A stretch of 64,000 bases of DNA from Bacteroidales bacterium (GCA_017548985.1 JAFYYW010000025.1:1-64000), one strand, 5' to 3'. Shown: positions 18,368-27,642, counted from the stretch's first letter. Made by a program: numbers and translations. Notes: generated from the sequence alone by a model not told the origin.

Positions 18368-21300
18368 TTATTTCTTCGCTGGCTTTTTCGATCCCTTCGC
18401 GGGCTCGGCGGCCGCAAGCTTCTTCTGACGGGCGATAGTGGCGTCGTACATCACAGGGGTACCGATGAAGATGGAAGCGTAAGTTCCGATCAGGATACCG
18501 AGGATGAGGGCGACAGCGAGACCCCTGATGGACTCTCCTCCCCAGATCGCGATGGCGAGCATGGTGACGAGGGTGGACACCGAAGTGTTGACCGTACGGG
18601 TCAGGGTCGCGTTGAGAGCCTGGTTCGTGTTGGTCTTGATATCGGTGTTCGGATGCAGGGTCCTGTACTCACGGATACGGTCGAAGATAACCACGTTATC
18701 GTTGATAGCGTAACCGATGATCGTCAGGATAGCCGCTATAAATGTCTGGTCAACGTCGAGGTTGAACGGCAGGATGCCGGAGAACAAGGAGAAGAAACCG
18801 ATGACGATGATAGCGGTGTGGGCCAGCGAGACGACACCACCAAGGCCCCATGTCCAGCCCCTGAACCTGAAGGCTATGTAGGCGAATATGACGATCAGGG
18901 CGAGGATGACGGCTATGACAGCGTCCCTCTTGATGTCGTTGGCGATAGTAGGACCGACCTTGTCGGAAGAAATGATACCGTTGGCGTTCCCAAGAGTCGA
19001 CTTGAAGTCATCAAGGGTCATCTTCTCAGCGAAGAACGGAGCCAGGGCGTTGAAGAGTTTGCCCTCGACCTCGGCGTCAACCTCGGAAGACTCCTCATTG
19101 TTCTTGTACTGGGTCGTGATCTTCATCTGGCTCTCACCACCGAACTGCTTGACCTCGACGGCGCCGTCGAACTCGGCGATAGCGGCCTGGCGGATCTCCT
19201 CAGCGGTCACGGGCTTGTCGAAACGGACGACATAGGTACGACCACCGGTGAAATCAACACCGTAGGTGAAGCCCTTGGTGAAGATAGAGATTAGCGAGAT
19301 GAGGATCAGGGCACCGGAAACGATGTAGGACACCTTGCGGGCGCTGATGAAGTCGAAATGGGTATTCTTCAGGAAGTTCTTGGTGAAGCTGTTCTCGAAC
19401 GTGATGTTCTTCCCCTTCTTGATACGGTCGTCAAAGATCAGACGGGTGATGAAGATGGAGGTGAGAACAGAGGTGATGATACCGATGATCAACGTGGTGG
19501 CGAAGCCCTGGACAGGACCGGAACCGAACACGAAGAGAACGATACCGGTAAGGAGGGTGGTCACCTGACCGTCGATGATGGCGGAATAAGCGTTCTTGTA
19601 ACCGTCGGCCACAGCCTTGCTCAGACCCTTGCCGGCGGCAAGCTCCTCTTTGATACGTTCATATATAATAACGTTGGCATCGACAGCCATACCCATCGTC
19701 AACACGAGACCCGCAATACCAGGCAGGGTCAAGACAGCGCCAAAGGACACGAGGACTCCGAAGAGCAACAGGACGTTGCAGAGCAGAGCGATGTCAGCGG
19801 CGATACCGGCACCCTGATAGAAGAATATCATGTAGATAAGGACGAGGAGGAAGGCGATCAGGAAGGAGATCATACCAGCCTTGATCGACTTGGCTCCGAG
19901 GGAAGGTCCGACAACCTGCTCCTGAATGATGGTGGCAGGGGCGGGAAGTTTACCGGACTTGAGGACGTTCACGAGGTCAGTCGCCTCATCGGGAGTGAAA
20001 TGTCCTGTGATAGAGGAGTTTCCACCGGTGATAGCGCTGTTGACGTTAGGATAGGAATACACCATTCCATCGAGGACGATGGCAATCTGCCTTCCAACGT
20101 TGTCACCTGTCATGCGAGCCCAGATATTGGCGCCCTCGGCATTCATGCTCATGGAGACGGACGGCTCACCGTTGGTGCCATGGTCATAGACCACGCGGGC
20201 ATCGGTGACCACACCACCGTCAAGCTTGGCCTTACCGTTACGGGAAGTCGACTTGATGGCGATGAGTTCGAAGATATTGTCGGAGTCGAACATCTCGGAA
20301 GGTTTCACAGACCACATCGGGATGAACTCAGCCGGGAATATCTCAGCGATCTGAGGCATAGCGAGGTACTTGTTGACCTTCGCGGTGTCAACGGCGGAAG
20401 CGAAACCTATGCAAGCGTTGCCGGTATACTGTGAAGGCGACAAGACGGCGAACAGAGGGTTCTGCTTCTTGTAGGCCTCAAGGTCAGCGTCGGCGCTCTG
20501 GTTCTGGGCGAGCTCTGACTCAAGGATATCCTCTCCCTCAGCCTCTTTATTCTCCTCGGTGGGAGTGGCGGGAGTTTCCTCAGCGAGAATCTCAGCCAAC
20601 TTGGCGTTAGCCTCGGCGAGATAGCCGGAGATCTCCTGGTTGGTGAAGGTCTCCCAGAACTCGAGGGAAGCGGTACCCTGGAGGAGTTTCCTCACACGCT
20701 CGGGCTCCTTGACACCAGGGAGCTCGACGAGAATACGTCCGCTGTTTCCAATCTTCTGGATAGAAGGCTGGGTCACACCGAAGCGGTCAATACGGTTCCT
20801 GAGCACGTTGAAGGAGTTCGAGACGGCGCTCTCGGCCTCTTCGCGGATCACCGAGAGAACATCGGCGTCAGTTGACTCGGGCTTGATCTTGTCCTTCATC
20901 TCGTAAGTACCGAAGATCTGAGAAAGCCTCTGTCCTCCGGAGACCTCTTTCCAAGCGTTGCCGAAGAGAGTGATGTAGTCGTCCCTGGAGTTGACGCTTC
21001 TCTCCTTGGCAAGGGCGAGAGCCTGCTGGAAAGCAGGTGAAGGGTTATCACCCGACAGAGCCTTGACAAGATCCTGAAGCTGGACCTGGAGCATGACGTT
21101 CATACCTCCCTTGAGGTCCAGACCGAGGTTGATCTCCTTGGCCTTGGTGTCTTTGTAAGTGTTCCAAAGATAGACCTTCTTCGAGGAGATGGAATCAATG
21201 TAGACCCTGTTCTGATCCTTTCTGATGGAATCAAGATAATACGCCTGGTCCTCAGGGGAAACCTTGGCGAACGAAGCGGAATTCATGGCCGCCACAGCCG

Positions 21301-21424
21301 CTTTCTCAGCGAACTTCTCAGCCTTCCTTTCCTGGATGGCGGTCACCGCTGTGAAAGAGAGCTGCCAAATCGAAGCGATGGCGAGCAAGATGGCGACCAG
21401 CCTTATCCAACCTTTACTTTGCAT
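18368..21424 (-). CDS. secDF: Protein translocase SecD-SecF fusion
   Basis: Inner-membrane, proton-driven partner of SecYEG that pulls exported proteins into the periplasm. At 1018 residues it is the fused SecDF form usual in Bacteroidota. The SecD half has an N-terminal helix, a large periplasmic P1 region starting at LGLDLKGGMNVMLQV (the D1 motif), a Glu-rich insertion near residues 280-310 (EEETPATPTEENKEAEGED), VSMSMNAEGANIWARMT and the membrane core GMAVDANVIIYERIKEEL. The SecF half follows: YGVDFTGGRTYVVRF and the core IGYAINDNVVIFDRIRE. Both halves keep the Asp-bearing transmembrane motifs thought to carry protons. It ends with a Lys-rich tail, has its own promoter (21480-21487) and terminator (18317-18345), and reads away from the PD40/SPOR gene. 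Confidence 0.97.
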   Translation of the reverse strand: MQSKGWIRLVAILLAIASIWQLSFTAVTAIQERKAEKFAEKAAVAAMNSASFAKVSPEDQAYYLDSIRKDQNRVYIDSISSKKVYLWNTYKDTKAKEINLGLDLKGGMNVMLQVQLQDLVKALSGDNPSPAFQQALALAKERSVNSRDDYITLFGNAWKEVSGGQRLSQIFGTYEMKDKIKPESTDADVLSVIREEAESAVSNSFNVLRNRIDRFGVTQPSIQKIGNSGRILVELPGVKEPERVRKLLQGTASLEFWETFTNQEISGYLAEANAKLAEILAEETPATPTEENKEAEGEDILESELAQNQSADADLEAYKKQNPLFAVLSPSQYTGNACIGFASAVDTAKVNKYLAMPQIAEIFPAEFIPMWSVKPSEMFDSDNIFELIAIKSTSRNGKAKLDGGVVTDARVVYDHGTNGEPSVSMSMNAEGANIWARMTGDNVGRQIAIVLDGMVYSYPNVNSAITGGNSSITGHFTPDEATDLVNVLKSGKLPAPATIIQEQVVGPSLGAKSIKAGMISFLIAFLLVLIYMIFFYQGAGIAADIALLCNVLLLFGVLVSFGAVLTLPGIAGLVLTMGMAVDANVIIYERIKEELAAGKGLSKAVADGYKNAYSAIIDGQVTTLLTGIVLFVFGSGPVQGFATTLIIGIITSVLTSIFITRLIFDDRIKKGKNITFENSFTKNFLKNTHFDFISARKVSYIVSGALILISLISIFTKGFTYGVDFTGGRTYVVRFDKPVTAEEIRQAAIAEFDGAVEVKQFGGESQMKITTQYKNNEESSEVDAEVEGKLFNALAPFFAEKMTLDDFKSTLGNANGIISSDKVGPTIANDIKRDAVIAVILALIVIFAYIAFRFRGWTWGLGGVVSLAHTAIIVIGFFSLFSGILPFNLDVDQTFIAAILTIIGYAINDNVVIFDRIREYRTLHPNTDIKTNTNQALNATLTRTVNTSVSTLVTMLAIAIWGGESIRGLAVALILGILIGTYASIFIGTPVMYDATIARQKKLAAAEPAKGSKKPAKK

Positions 21425-21479
21425 AATGTTTTAGTTTATATTTTTATTGTTTTTGCGTTCGGGCATAAAAATAAGGGTA

Positions 21480-21487
21480 CAAATTTA
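21480..21487 (-). promoter_or_regulatory. -7 box TAAATTTG for secDF
   Basis: Minus-strand full match to TAnnTTTG, 55 bases before the secDF ATG. A plus-strand box for the divergent gene lies at 21529-21536. Confidence 0.58.
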
Positions 21488-21528
21488 GCATTTTTTTCTT
21501 ATAAAGAAATTATCTGCCAAGTATTTCT

Positions 21529-21536
21529 TATTTTTG
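21529..21536 (+). promoter_or_regulatory. -7 box TATTTTTG for the PD40/SPOR gene
   Basis: Full match to TAnnTTTG followed by CAG, 27 bases before the ATG at 21564. No good -33 element is seen. Confidence 0.58.
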
Positions 21537-21563
21537 CAGTCACGTTGACTCCGATTTTCCGGA

Positions 21564-23381
21564 ATGAGAAAGAGATATTTAAACACTTCGCTGATAACCT
21601 TGGTCCTGCTCGCGATATGCCAGATAGCGGGATCCCAAACAACAGTTGACAGGCTTATCGCCAAGGCCGACTCGGCCCGGTTGGCTTATGATTTTATTCT
21701 CGCTGACGAGTTGTGCAGGCAGGTCACGGAACTTGACTCCACCGCTGTCGACAAGATCGAGGATCTCAGCATCATGAGCAAGAACGGGCAGAAGATGATG
21801 GAGTTCTGCAGCAGGCCCGTAGTGGTTACCAGAAGGACTTTCCCGCTTAAAGATTTCCTCCTCTTTTATCCCCTGGAAGACAACAGTTGGCGCGAATCCC
21901 CCAACCAGTTGGATCCCAATGGCGGAGATGGCCTGGCGCAGGCCGTTTTCTATCCAGAAGGAGCGAAGGACATCTACTATTCCGCCGCTGATGACGAAGG
22001 TATCCGCAATATCTACAGGACATCCCTGGCCGACTCGATGTGGACCGCTCCGACACTTATCAACGAACAGTTGACCAGCTCCTCCGACGAGATTTATCCG
22101 ATGCTCTCTCCCGACGGGGAGTCGATGTATTTCGCGTCAAAGGGGCTTTATGGCGTGGGAGGATATGACCTGTATGTGTCGAAATGGAATCCCGAGACAG
22201 GAGACTGGGACGTTCCCGTCAATATGGGATTCCCGTATTCCTCTCCTTACGACGACTTCCTGTTCATGAACACGGAAGACGGACGGTACTCGATTTTCGC
22301 CTCGAACCGCTCCTGCTCCAAGGACAGTGTCTGTGTCTATGTGATTGAATATGATGGCATGCCTGTGCGGGAGGCCATCCTGGACGTGAAGGATTTGAGA
22401 GCCTTGTCCGCTTTGTTCCCCGCCCGTGACCCGGGTAGGATCGAGAAGTCAAACGAGGATGACACCGGTGAAGAGGCCAAACGGTATATGGAGAAGATGA
22501 AAGAGGTCCGCTCTCTGCGGGACTCTGTATCAAATTTCAACAAGGGCTTGGAAGCGCTCAGGAGTGAATATTCTTCCGCCAGTGATGACAGGAAGGCCGC
22601 TCTTGCCGAGGAAATCCTGGCTAAAGAGTTACAGTTGCCTTCGATAAATGATTCCCTCCAAAAAGCCGTCAAAGGTCTTCAGGCATTGGAGATGGAGTTT
22701 TTGGCTAATGGCATCGTGTTGGATGTCAAGAAATTGCAAGAACGAGCTGACAACGAGGTAGCGAGAAGGCCCTCGAGTGTCAGGTTTACCCGTCACAGTT
22801 ACGGACCCGCTCCCTCTTTGGCGATCAGGGAACCCGAGAAAAAGTTCGATTATTCGTTCATGATCCTTCCTGAAGGCAGGTTCGCGGAGAACAACAAGCT
22901 TCCAAATGGCATAATCTACCAGATCCAGATGTTTACCCAGTCCCGCAAGGCCACGATCGCTGACATCAAGGGTCTCAGCCCGGTCTTTGAGAGGCAGTCG
23001 GGAGGAAAATACATCTGCTCTGTCGGTTTGTTCAGGACGTATGCCGACGCCCTCGCCAACCTCAACAAGGTCAAGAAGCAAGGATTCCGCACAGCCGAGA
23101 TCAGGGCGTACAAGGACGGGGAGCAGATCAGTGTCAATAACGCCCGGAAACTCGAAAATGAGAGACTGTACACCGTAGTGTTCTATCCAGTTAACGGACA
23201 GTCACTTCCGGATGGTGCGATGGAGGCTTTCCGCAAAGCCGGCACTGATGTCGCGAAGAGTGTGGAGAACGGCTCCGTGGTGTTCAAAGCCGGTCCTTTC
23301 CATGACAAGGGAGAGGCGGAAGAGCTCATGAGAGCTCTCAAGGCCTTGGATGCCGGAGACTGCAAGATCTCTGACGAGTAA
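21564..23381 (+). CDS. Secreted PD40-repeat protein with C-terminal SPOR-like domain
   Basis: A 605-residue exported protein of unknown precise role. After a signal peptide and a helical segment (LIAKADSARLAYDFILADELCRQ) come WD40-like PD40 propeller repeats (GAKDIYYSAADDEGIRNIYR, IYPMLSPDGESMYFASKGL, YSIFASNRS), a coiled-coil stretch around residues 295-410, and a C-terminal region (IIYQIQMFTQSRKA, GKYICSVGLFRTYADALANLNKV, FRTAEIRAYKDGE) that matches the SPOR fold, which binds denuded peptidoglycan glycan strands. A second SPOR-like unit may follow (YTVVFYPVNGQS, VFKAGPFHDKGEAEEL). PD40 plus a peptidoglycan-binding domain is a known arrangement in Bacteroidota envelope and type IX secretion proteins, so a peptidoglycan-tethered envelope role is likely. 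Monocistronic, with a possible terminator inside the convergent gene end. Confidence 0.8.
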   Translation: MRKRYLNTSLITLVLLAICQIAGSQTTVDRLIAKADSARLAYDFILADELCRQVTELDSTAVDKIEDLSIMSKNGQKMMEFCSRPVVVTRRTFPLKDFLLFYPLEDNSWRESPNQLDPNGGDGLAQAVFYPEGAKDIYYSAADDEGIRNIYRTSLADSMWTAPTLINEQLTSSSDEIYPMLSPDGESMYFASKGLYGVGGYDLYVSKWNPETGDWDVPVNMGFPYSSPYDDFLFMNTEDGRYSIFASNRSCSKDSVCVYVIEYDGMPVREAILDVKDLRALSALFPARDPGRIEKSNEDDTGEEAKRYMEKMKEVRSLRDSVSNFNKGLEALRSEYSSASDDRKAALAEEILAKELQLPSINDSLQKAVKGLQALEMEFLANGIVLDVKKLQERADNEVARRPSSVRFTRHSYGPAPSLAIREPEKKFDYSFMILPEGRFAENNKLPNGIIYQIQMFTQSRKATIADIKGLSPVFERQSGGKYICSVGLFRTYADALANLNKVKKQGFRTAEIRAYKDGEQISVNNARKLENERLYTVVFYPVNGQSLPDGAMEAFRKAGTDVAKSVENGSVVFKAGPFHDKGEAEELMRALKALDAGDCKISDE

Positions 23382-23385
23382 TCTG

Positions 23386-25731
23386 TCAATAGATGTCCGA
23401 GGGAGTGTCGGACATCGTCATTTTGAGACGTCCGCCCTTCGCGAAATCCCGGAACTTAAGCCTGGTACCGTGAAGGGCTTTTCCATTGAGGGAATATTCC
23501 TTGACGTAAATATTCCTCTTTGAGTTCTCCTTCATTTCCATCCTGAACTTCCTTCCTTTGAAGTAGTTCCGGTTAAGCCGGAATGTGACTTTGTCGAACA
23601 GGGGCGAGCCGATCCCGAAAGAAGGATCCTCGGCCGTGAGACCTCCGACATCGAAAAGGCCAAGGGAAGAAATCACGTACCATGCCCCGAGCTGGCCCTG
23701 GTCCTCATCCTGGCCGTAACCGTAACCGTGGATACCATCAGTCCCGTAGAACTCGTCAAGAATCGCCCGGACCCATTTCTGCGTAAGGGACGGCCTTCCG
23801 GCATCATTGAAAAGCCAGGAGATATGGAGACACGGCTGGTTGCCGTGGTTGTAGAGCGTCCGCAGTCCGGCGAACGCCTCGACAACAGTCCCGCCACTGA
23901 ATATCTTAGACTGGGATAGGGTGAAAATGCTGTCCAAACGCTCGTTGAAAACCTCCTGTCCCACCTTGCCGACAAGGGCGTCCACATCATGAGGGACATA
24001 GAAAGTGTACTGCCAGGCGTTTCCTTCCTGGAAGCCCCTCCAAACCTGCATCGGATCGAAATTATCTATGAAACGACCGTCGGCGAGTTTAGGACGCACA
24101 AGGTCAAGGTCATCATCGTAAATGTATTCCCAGCCTTTCGACAATCTCGTTAATTGCTCATAATCAGCTTGATGCCCCAATTGACGGGCCAGTTGGGCGA
24201 CAGCGTACGCCGAATACGAGTACTCAAGTGTGTGGGAGGCGCTGAACATGAATGTCTCATCCGGACCATCTCCAGCCTCGAGGTGAGGCACATATCCGTA
24301 GCGCACAAACTGGTCTGTGTCAGATTTGCCGGCCCCAAGAGGACGGTCTTTCCCCTCCAGCTCGTTTTTACGACAGGCCTCATAAGCCAAATCAATATCG
24401 AAATCCCGGATCCCGCACTCATAGGCAGCCGCCACGACGAGTGACAACAGGTTGGTGCCCACTCCTGAGACATAACGGGAATTGGCCAATCCGTCACCCA
24501 GCCAGCCGCTATCCTTGAACACCTGCAGATGGGAAGTGATATATTCAGACAAATGCTCCGGATAGGCCATCGCCCAAAGTTGCACCAGATTCCACTGTCC
24601 TCCCCAGATGCCATCAGTGTTGTAAAGCCTGAACTCAGGTTCGCCATTCCTCAAGGGAATCTGGCCGATCGATCCGTCGTGTTTGGGATATGCTCCATTG
24701 ATGTCGCTGCAGACTCCCCGGCCAAGCAATGCATGGTAAAGCCCAGTGTAGAACTTGACCTTGTCTTTCCTCACATCCGTGGTGACCCGGATTCTTCCCA
24801 GATAATCCTCCCAAGTCTTGAGAGCCTTTTTCTTTGCTTTGTCAAATGACAGGTTCCCCGACTCAACCTCCCGGTTCAAACGGGCGTTACTTACTGAAGT
24901 AAAGGATATTCCGACCTTCACCGTGACAGTTTCATTCTCGGAGGTCCCGAACTCAAGGCATAACCCGGCGCCTATTCCCTGAGCCTTTTCTCCTTCTTTG
25001 AGGTCAACTCCATTGAAAGCCCACGTTTTGGAAGGAGCCTTGTCCAAAGAGGCCGAGAAATAGATTGGCACCTCAGCCCCGGGCTGGTATTTCTTCACAT
25101 ATTCAGGAAGAGTTATGACCCAACCCTCGACGGTTCCGTCGGGAAGAAGCTCAACCTGGGCGTCTTTGACCGCACCGCTCTCTCCCATCCTGCTGCCGAT
25201 GTTGAAGATTATCCGGCTGTGGTTGTCCGACGGGAATGTGAACCTCTGATAAGCCACCCTTTCTGTGGCGGTAAGTTCCGCTTTGATGCCATAATCTTTC
25301 AGAAGAACCGAATAATAACCCGGCATGGCTATCTCATCTTCATGGCTAAACGATGAACGGTATCCCTGCGGACCGGTCCCGTCAGGTCTTCCCGGAATCG
25401 TTACGGGGGTTTCACCTCCGCGGGTCGCCATCAACGTGATTCCACCAACCTGGAACTCATGAGCGCAAGGGAAGCCCTCGATGGAGTTGTCCCGATAGTC
25501 ATAACCTGTGGCTTCCCATCCTGATCTGTTCCCAAGATGGCCATTTGTCGAAGGGCCGGGCTTGGCCATGCCGAATGGGAGCGATCCAGGAGCGAAATGG
25601 AAATAACGGCAATGGGCGGTACCTATCCTCGGCTCAACATAATCGACCAGACGCTCCCCGCCTTGGGCGACAAGCGATACTCCTGGCGACAACACTGCCG
25701 CCAGGAGTATAACTTTAATTAATCTATTCAT
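23386..25731 (-). CDS. GH92 alpha-mannosidase (second copy)
   Basis: A complete 781-residue exported family-92 exo-alpha-mannosidase. Signal peptide (MNRLIKVILLAAVLSPG), GH92 entry segment VDYVEPRIGTAHCRYFHFAPGSLPFGMAKPGPST, KFYTGLYHALLG, candidate acid Glu in FQEGNAWQYTFYVPHD and base Asp in GQDEDQGQLGAWYV. Unlike the copy at the left edge it has no discoidin domain and starts directly with the catalytic fold. It is the last gene of a six-gene minus-strand run; its ATG is 3 bases after the metallophosphoesterase stop. A perfect 12-bp inverted repeat lies in its leader codons (25677-25710). Linkage specificity is unknown. Confidence 0.94.
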   Translation of the reverse strand: MNRLIKVILLAAVLSPGVSLVAQGGERLVDYVEPRIGTAHCRYFHFAPGSLPFGMAKPGPSTNGHLGNRSGWEATGYDYRDNSIEGFPCAHEFQVGGITLMATRGGETPVTIPGRPDGTGPQGYRSSFSHEDEIAMPGYYSVLLKDYGIKAELTATERVAYQRFTFPSDNHSRIIFNIGSRMGESGAVKDAQVELLPDGTVEGWVITLPEYVKKYQPGAEVPIYFSASLDKAPSKTWAFNGVDLKEGEKAQGIGAGLCLEFGTSENETVTVKVGISFTSVSNARLNREVESGNLSFDKAKKKALKTWEDYLGRIRVTTDVRKDKVKFYTGLYHALLGRGVCSDINGAYPKHDGSIGQIPLRNGEPEFRLYNTDGIWGGQWNLVQLWAMAYPEHLSEYITSHLQVFKDSGWLGDGLANSRYVSGVGTNLLSLVVAAAYECGIRDFDIDLAYEACRKNELEGKDRPLGAGKSDTDQFVRYGYVPHLEAGDGPDETFMFSASHTLEYSYSAYAVAQLARQLGHQADYEQLTRLSKGWEYIYDDDLDLVRPKLADGRFIDNFDPMQVWRGFQEGNAWQYTFYVPHDVDALVGKVGQEVFNERLDSIFTLSQSKIFSGGTVVEAFAGLRTLYNHGNQPCLHISWLFNDAGRPSLTQKWVRAILDEFYGTDGIHGYGYGQDEDQGQLGAWYVISSLGLFDVGGLTAEDPSFGIGSPLFDKVTFRLNRNYFKGRKFRMEMKENSKRNIYVKEYSLNGKALHGTRLKFRDFAKGGRLKMTMSDTPSDIY
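23392..23416 (+). terminator. Candidate terminator of the PD40/SPOR gene inside the GH92 3' coding end
   Basis: Perfect 9-bp stem GATGTCCGA/TCGGACATC around a 7-base loop, starting 11 bases after the PD40/SPOR stop, with only a short T run (TTTT, 23421-23424) after it. It overlaps the last codons of the convergent GH92 gene. Confidence 0.55.
25677..25710. repeat. Perfect 12-bp inverted repeat in the GH92 leader
   Basis: ATACTCCTGGCG (25677-25688) and CGCCAGGAGTAT (25699-25710) separated by 10 bases. The hairpin would start 21 bases downstream of the first base of the GH92 ATG on the minus strand, within the signal-peptide codons. There is no T-run after it, so it is not an ordinary terminator. 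Confidence 0.85.
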
Positions 25732-25734
25732 TGA

Positions 25735-27105
25735 CTAACGTTTTCTGGGTGAGAAAGTCACGCTATCCTGAACCTGCCCGGTCAGGATGTTGTGGACGAT
25801 GACATTCAACTTGCCATTTTCCACCTTACCTTCGATAACCGTCGGGAAACGACCCTCCCTCTCTGGATTCATATCTGGGCCACCGCCGACCAGCTGGGTC
25901 CAGCTTCTACCCGGTTCCGGATCATCACGGCGATACACATGCTCATGGGCGGTGATAATCAATTGGCAATGAGCCTTTTCCAAAAGCGGGGTCCAAAGTT
26001 GGGCGCAAGTGCGCTGCCAGATAGCGAAGTCGTGCGTGTACTTCGGATCCTTGTCGTCCGGAGCCACATCACCGGGATTGGAAGTGGGCCTGGAATCGAA
26101 CAGAGGAATATGGCAGAATGCCACCAGGAATGGAGCCTTTGCTATTTCCTTGCGTTTCAAGGTATCTTTGAGCCAAGCCACCTGGGCGCGGCGATAGGCG
26201 TCACTGTTGAACAGTCCCGCGAAAATAGGGTTGGTATCCATCTTGTCTTCCGCGGTGTCGAGGCCTATCAAAGCGATATCGCCCATCCTGACCGCGAAAT
26301 TGCGGCCGAGATCCCAGTCTCTCGAAGACCTCTCTTCCGGTTGGCGGAACATCCAGACCTTCTCCAAGTGGCGGTTGGCCATACCTCGGGAGTCGTGGTT
26401 GCCGGGGCTGAAAAGGAAAGGAGTGAAGGAAGCATAGTCTTTCCGTGATATATCCGGATCAAGGAATATATTGATCTGGCTTTCAATGGTTTCCTGAGTG
26501 TTGGAGGCGTCCCCGTTCCATATCACGCAGGAAGGGGCTAGTGAATTGACTTTCTCTATCGTCGGCTCAATAGCGTTCCAGCGGACGTGGGTGTCATTGA
26601 TCACGCAGAAGTGAGCCTTCGCGCCTTTTCCTGCGGTGGTGAAATTATATATTCTCGGATCTTCCTCAGTGCCAAGTATTTTCATATCGTACCCGCCGCC
26701 ATAGTGGATACGGTCAGCGCCGATCTTGTAGTAATATTTGGTAGCCGGTTTAAGGCCTGACACCCTGATCTGGCTGACCTTGTCACTAAGCTCCGTAACA
26801 CGGTAGCCACCGCATTTTATCTTTCTGGCATCGCTGAGATCCGGATTCTCTCCGATTAGCACGTATCCGTTGGCCAGGGCACCGACAGCGAAAGAGACGC
26901 CTATGGAATCCTCCGCATAGTTCTGAAGCATCGGAGCGGAGGTGATAAGCTTGCCATCGGCCGGTTGGTGAGCTTGTTGAACCACAGGCCCTTCGACAGG
27001 CTCAGGGACCGAAGGAGTCAATCTCTCAGCGCCCTTCAGCACGCTCCCGGCACTCGCCGCGGCGACCAGCATGGCCGAATCCTTGATGAATGTTCTTCTT
27101 TTCAT
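25735..27105 (-). CDS. Tat-type secreted metallophosphoesterase
   Basis: A 456-residue calcineurin-like phosphoesterase, probably exported by the Tat system (KRRTFIKDSA followed by a hydrophobic run). An N-terminal fibronectin-like domain (YVLIGENPDLSDARKI, VSGLKPATKYYYKIGAD) precedes the catalytic domain, as in purple acid phosphatases. Dinuclear metal motifs are visible in order: NDTHV, NGDASN, GNHDSRG, FCHIPLFDS and TAHEHVYRR. The natural substrate is unknown. Between the leader and the first domain the reading frame crosses a 26-base palindromic repeat (26990-27015), which is translated as SVPEPVEG. The gene lies 2 bases after the thioredoxin gene and 3 bases before GH92. Confidence 0.87.
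   Translation of the reverse strand: MKRRTFIKDSAMLVAAASAGSVLKGAERLTPSVPEPVEGPVVQQAHQPADGKLITSAPMLQNYAEDSIGVSFAVGALANGYVLIGENPDLSDARKIKCGGYRVTELSDKVSQIRVSGLKPATKYYYKIGADRIHYGGGYDMKILGTEEDPRIYNFTTAGKGAKAHFCVINDTHVRWNAIEPTIEKVNSLAPSCVIWNGDASNTQETIESQINIFLDPDISRKDYASFTPFLFSPGNHDSRGMANRHLEKVWMFRQPEERSSRDWDLGRNFAVRMGDIALIGLDTAEDKMDTNPIFAGLFNSDAYRRAQVAWLKDTLKRKEIAKAPFLVAFCHIPLFDSRPTSNPGDVAPDDKDPKYTHDFAIWQRTCAQLWTPLLEKAHCQLIITAHEHVYRRDDPEPGRSWTQLVGGGPDMNPEREGRFPTVIEGKVENGKLNVIVHNILTGQVQDSVTFSPRKR
26990..27015. repeat. Dispersed palindromic (REP-like) repeat inside a coding leader
   Basis: CCTTCGACAGGCTCAGGGAC followed by CGAAGG; the ends CCTTCG (26990-26995) and CGAAGG (27010-27015) are inverted. 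From memory this string and its translation PEPVEG recur across unrelated genomes and proteins as a small dispersed repeat. Only one copy is seen in this window. It is in frame and encodes part of a low-complexity linker of the metallophosphoesterase. Confidence 0.7.
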
Positions 27106-27107
27106 AA

Positions 27108-27617
27108 TTATTTGGTTATTAGATATTTCTTTACAGCCTCACGTACCGCTTCCCCACGAAGATCCCTTTCCAAGATTGTCCCGTCCGGTCCAATCAAGAT
27201 GATATAGGGAATATAGTCGAAACCATAAGCCTCCGGGACTGATTCGGGAACCTCGAGAATCTGTTTCCAAGGAATCTTGAACTCATCCACGGCTTCCAAC
27301 GTGTTCTTGACCTTATCGTAGACAGGGGCTCCGACGATGTCGAATTTATCTCCTTTAAACTCGTACCATATATCTTTCAGATGAGGAATCTCCTCCCGGC
27401 AAGGTCCGCACCAGGATGCCCAGAAATCGACAAGGATATATTTGCCTTTCCCGACATAATCAGATAGCTTGACCGGATTCCCGTCCGGCTGGACCACCTC
27501 GAAATCAATGTATTTATCACCCTCTTTAAGTCCGGTGTTATTCTGCCCGGCCGCCAGAAGACAGCACGAGACCGCGACAAGAACGGTCAAAAATTTTTTC
27601 AAGTCCATGTCTCTCAT
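27108..27617 (-). CDS. TlpA/ResA-like thiol-disulfide oxidoreductase
   Basis: Exported thioredoxin-fold protein of about 169 residues. After a signal peptide ending CCLLAAGQ it has the AhpC/TSA-redoxin layout: GDKYIDFEVVQPDGN, ILVDFWASWCGPCREEIPHL with the redox pair CGPC, the cis-Pro segment GFDYIPYIILIGPDG, and LRGEAVREAVKKYL. Proteins of this type reduce or exchange disulfides in the periplasm. Three starts are in frame: TTG 27629, ATG 27617 and ATG 27608; I chose 27617, but 27608 is equally possible. It lies 25 bases downstream of the MBOAT stop and 2 bases upstream of the metallophosphoesterase start, so it is in the same run of genes; the functional link is not clear. Confidence 0.9.
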   Translation of the reverse strand: MRDMDLKKFLTVLVAVSCCLLAAGQNNTGLKEGDKYIDFEVVQPDGNPVKLSDYVGKGKYILVDFWASWCGPCREEIPHLKDIWYEFKGDKFDIVGAPVYDKVKNTLEAVDEFKIPWKQILEVPESVPEAYGFDYIPYIILIGPDGTILERDLRGEAVREAVKKYLITK

Positions 27618-27642
27618 TATATTCCGCAATATACGAAATACT

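Noticed and set aside
19358..20434. 358-residue plus-strand frame inside secDF
   Set aside because: Antisense artefact of biased codons; very high Asp/Glu/Gly/His content and no domain.
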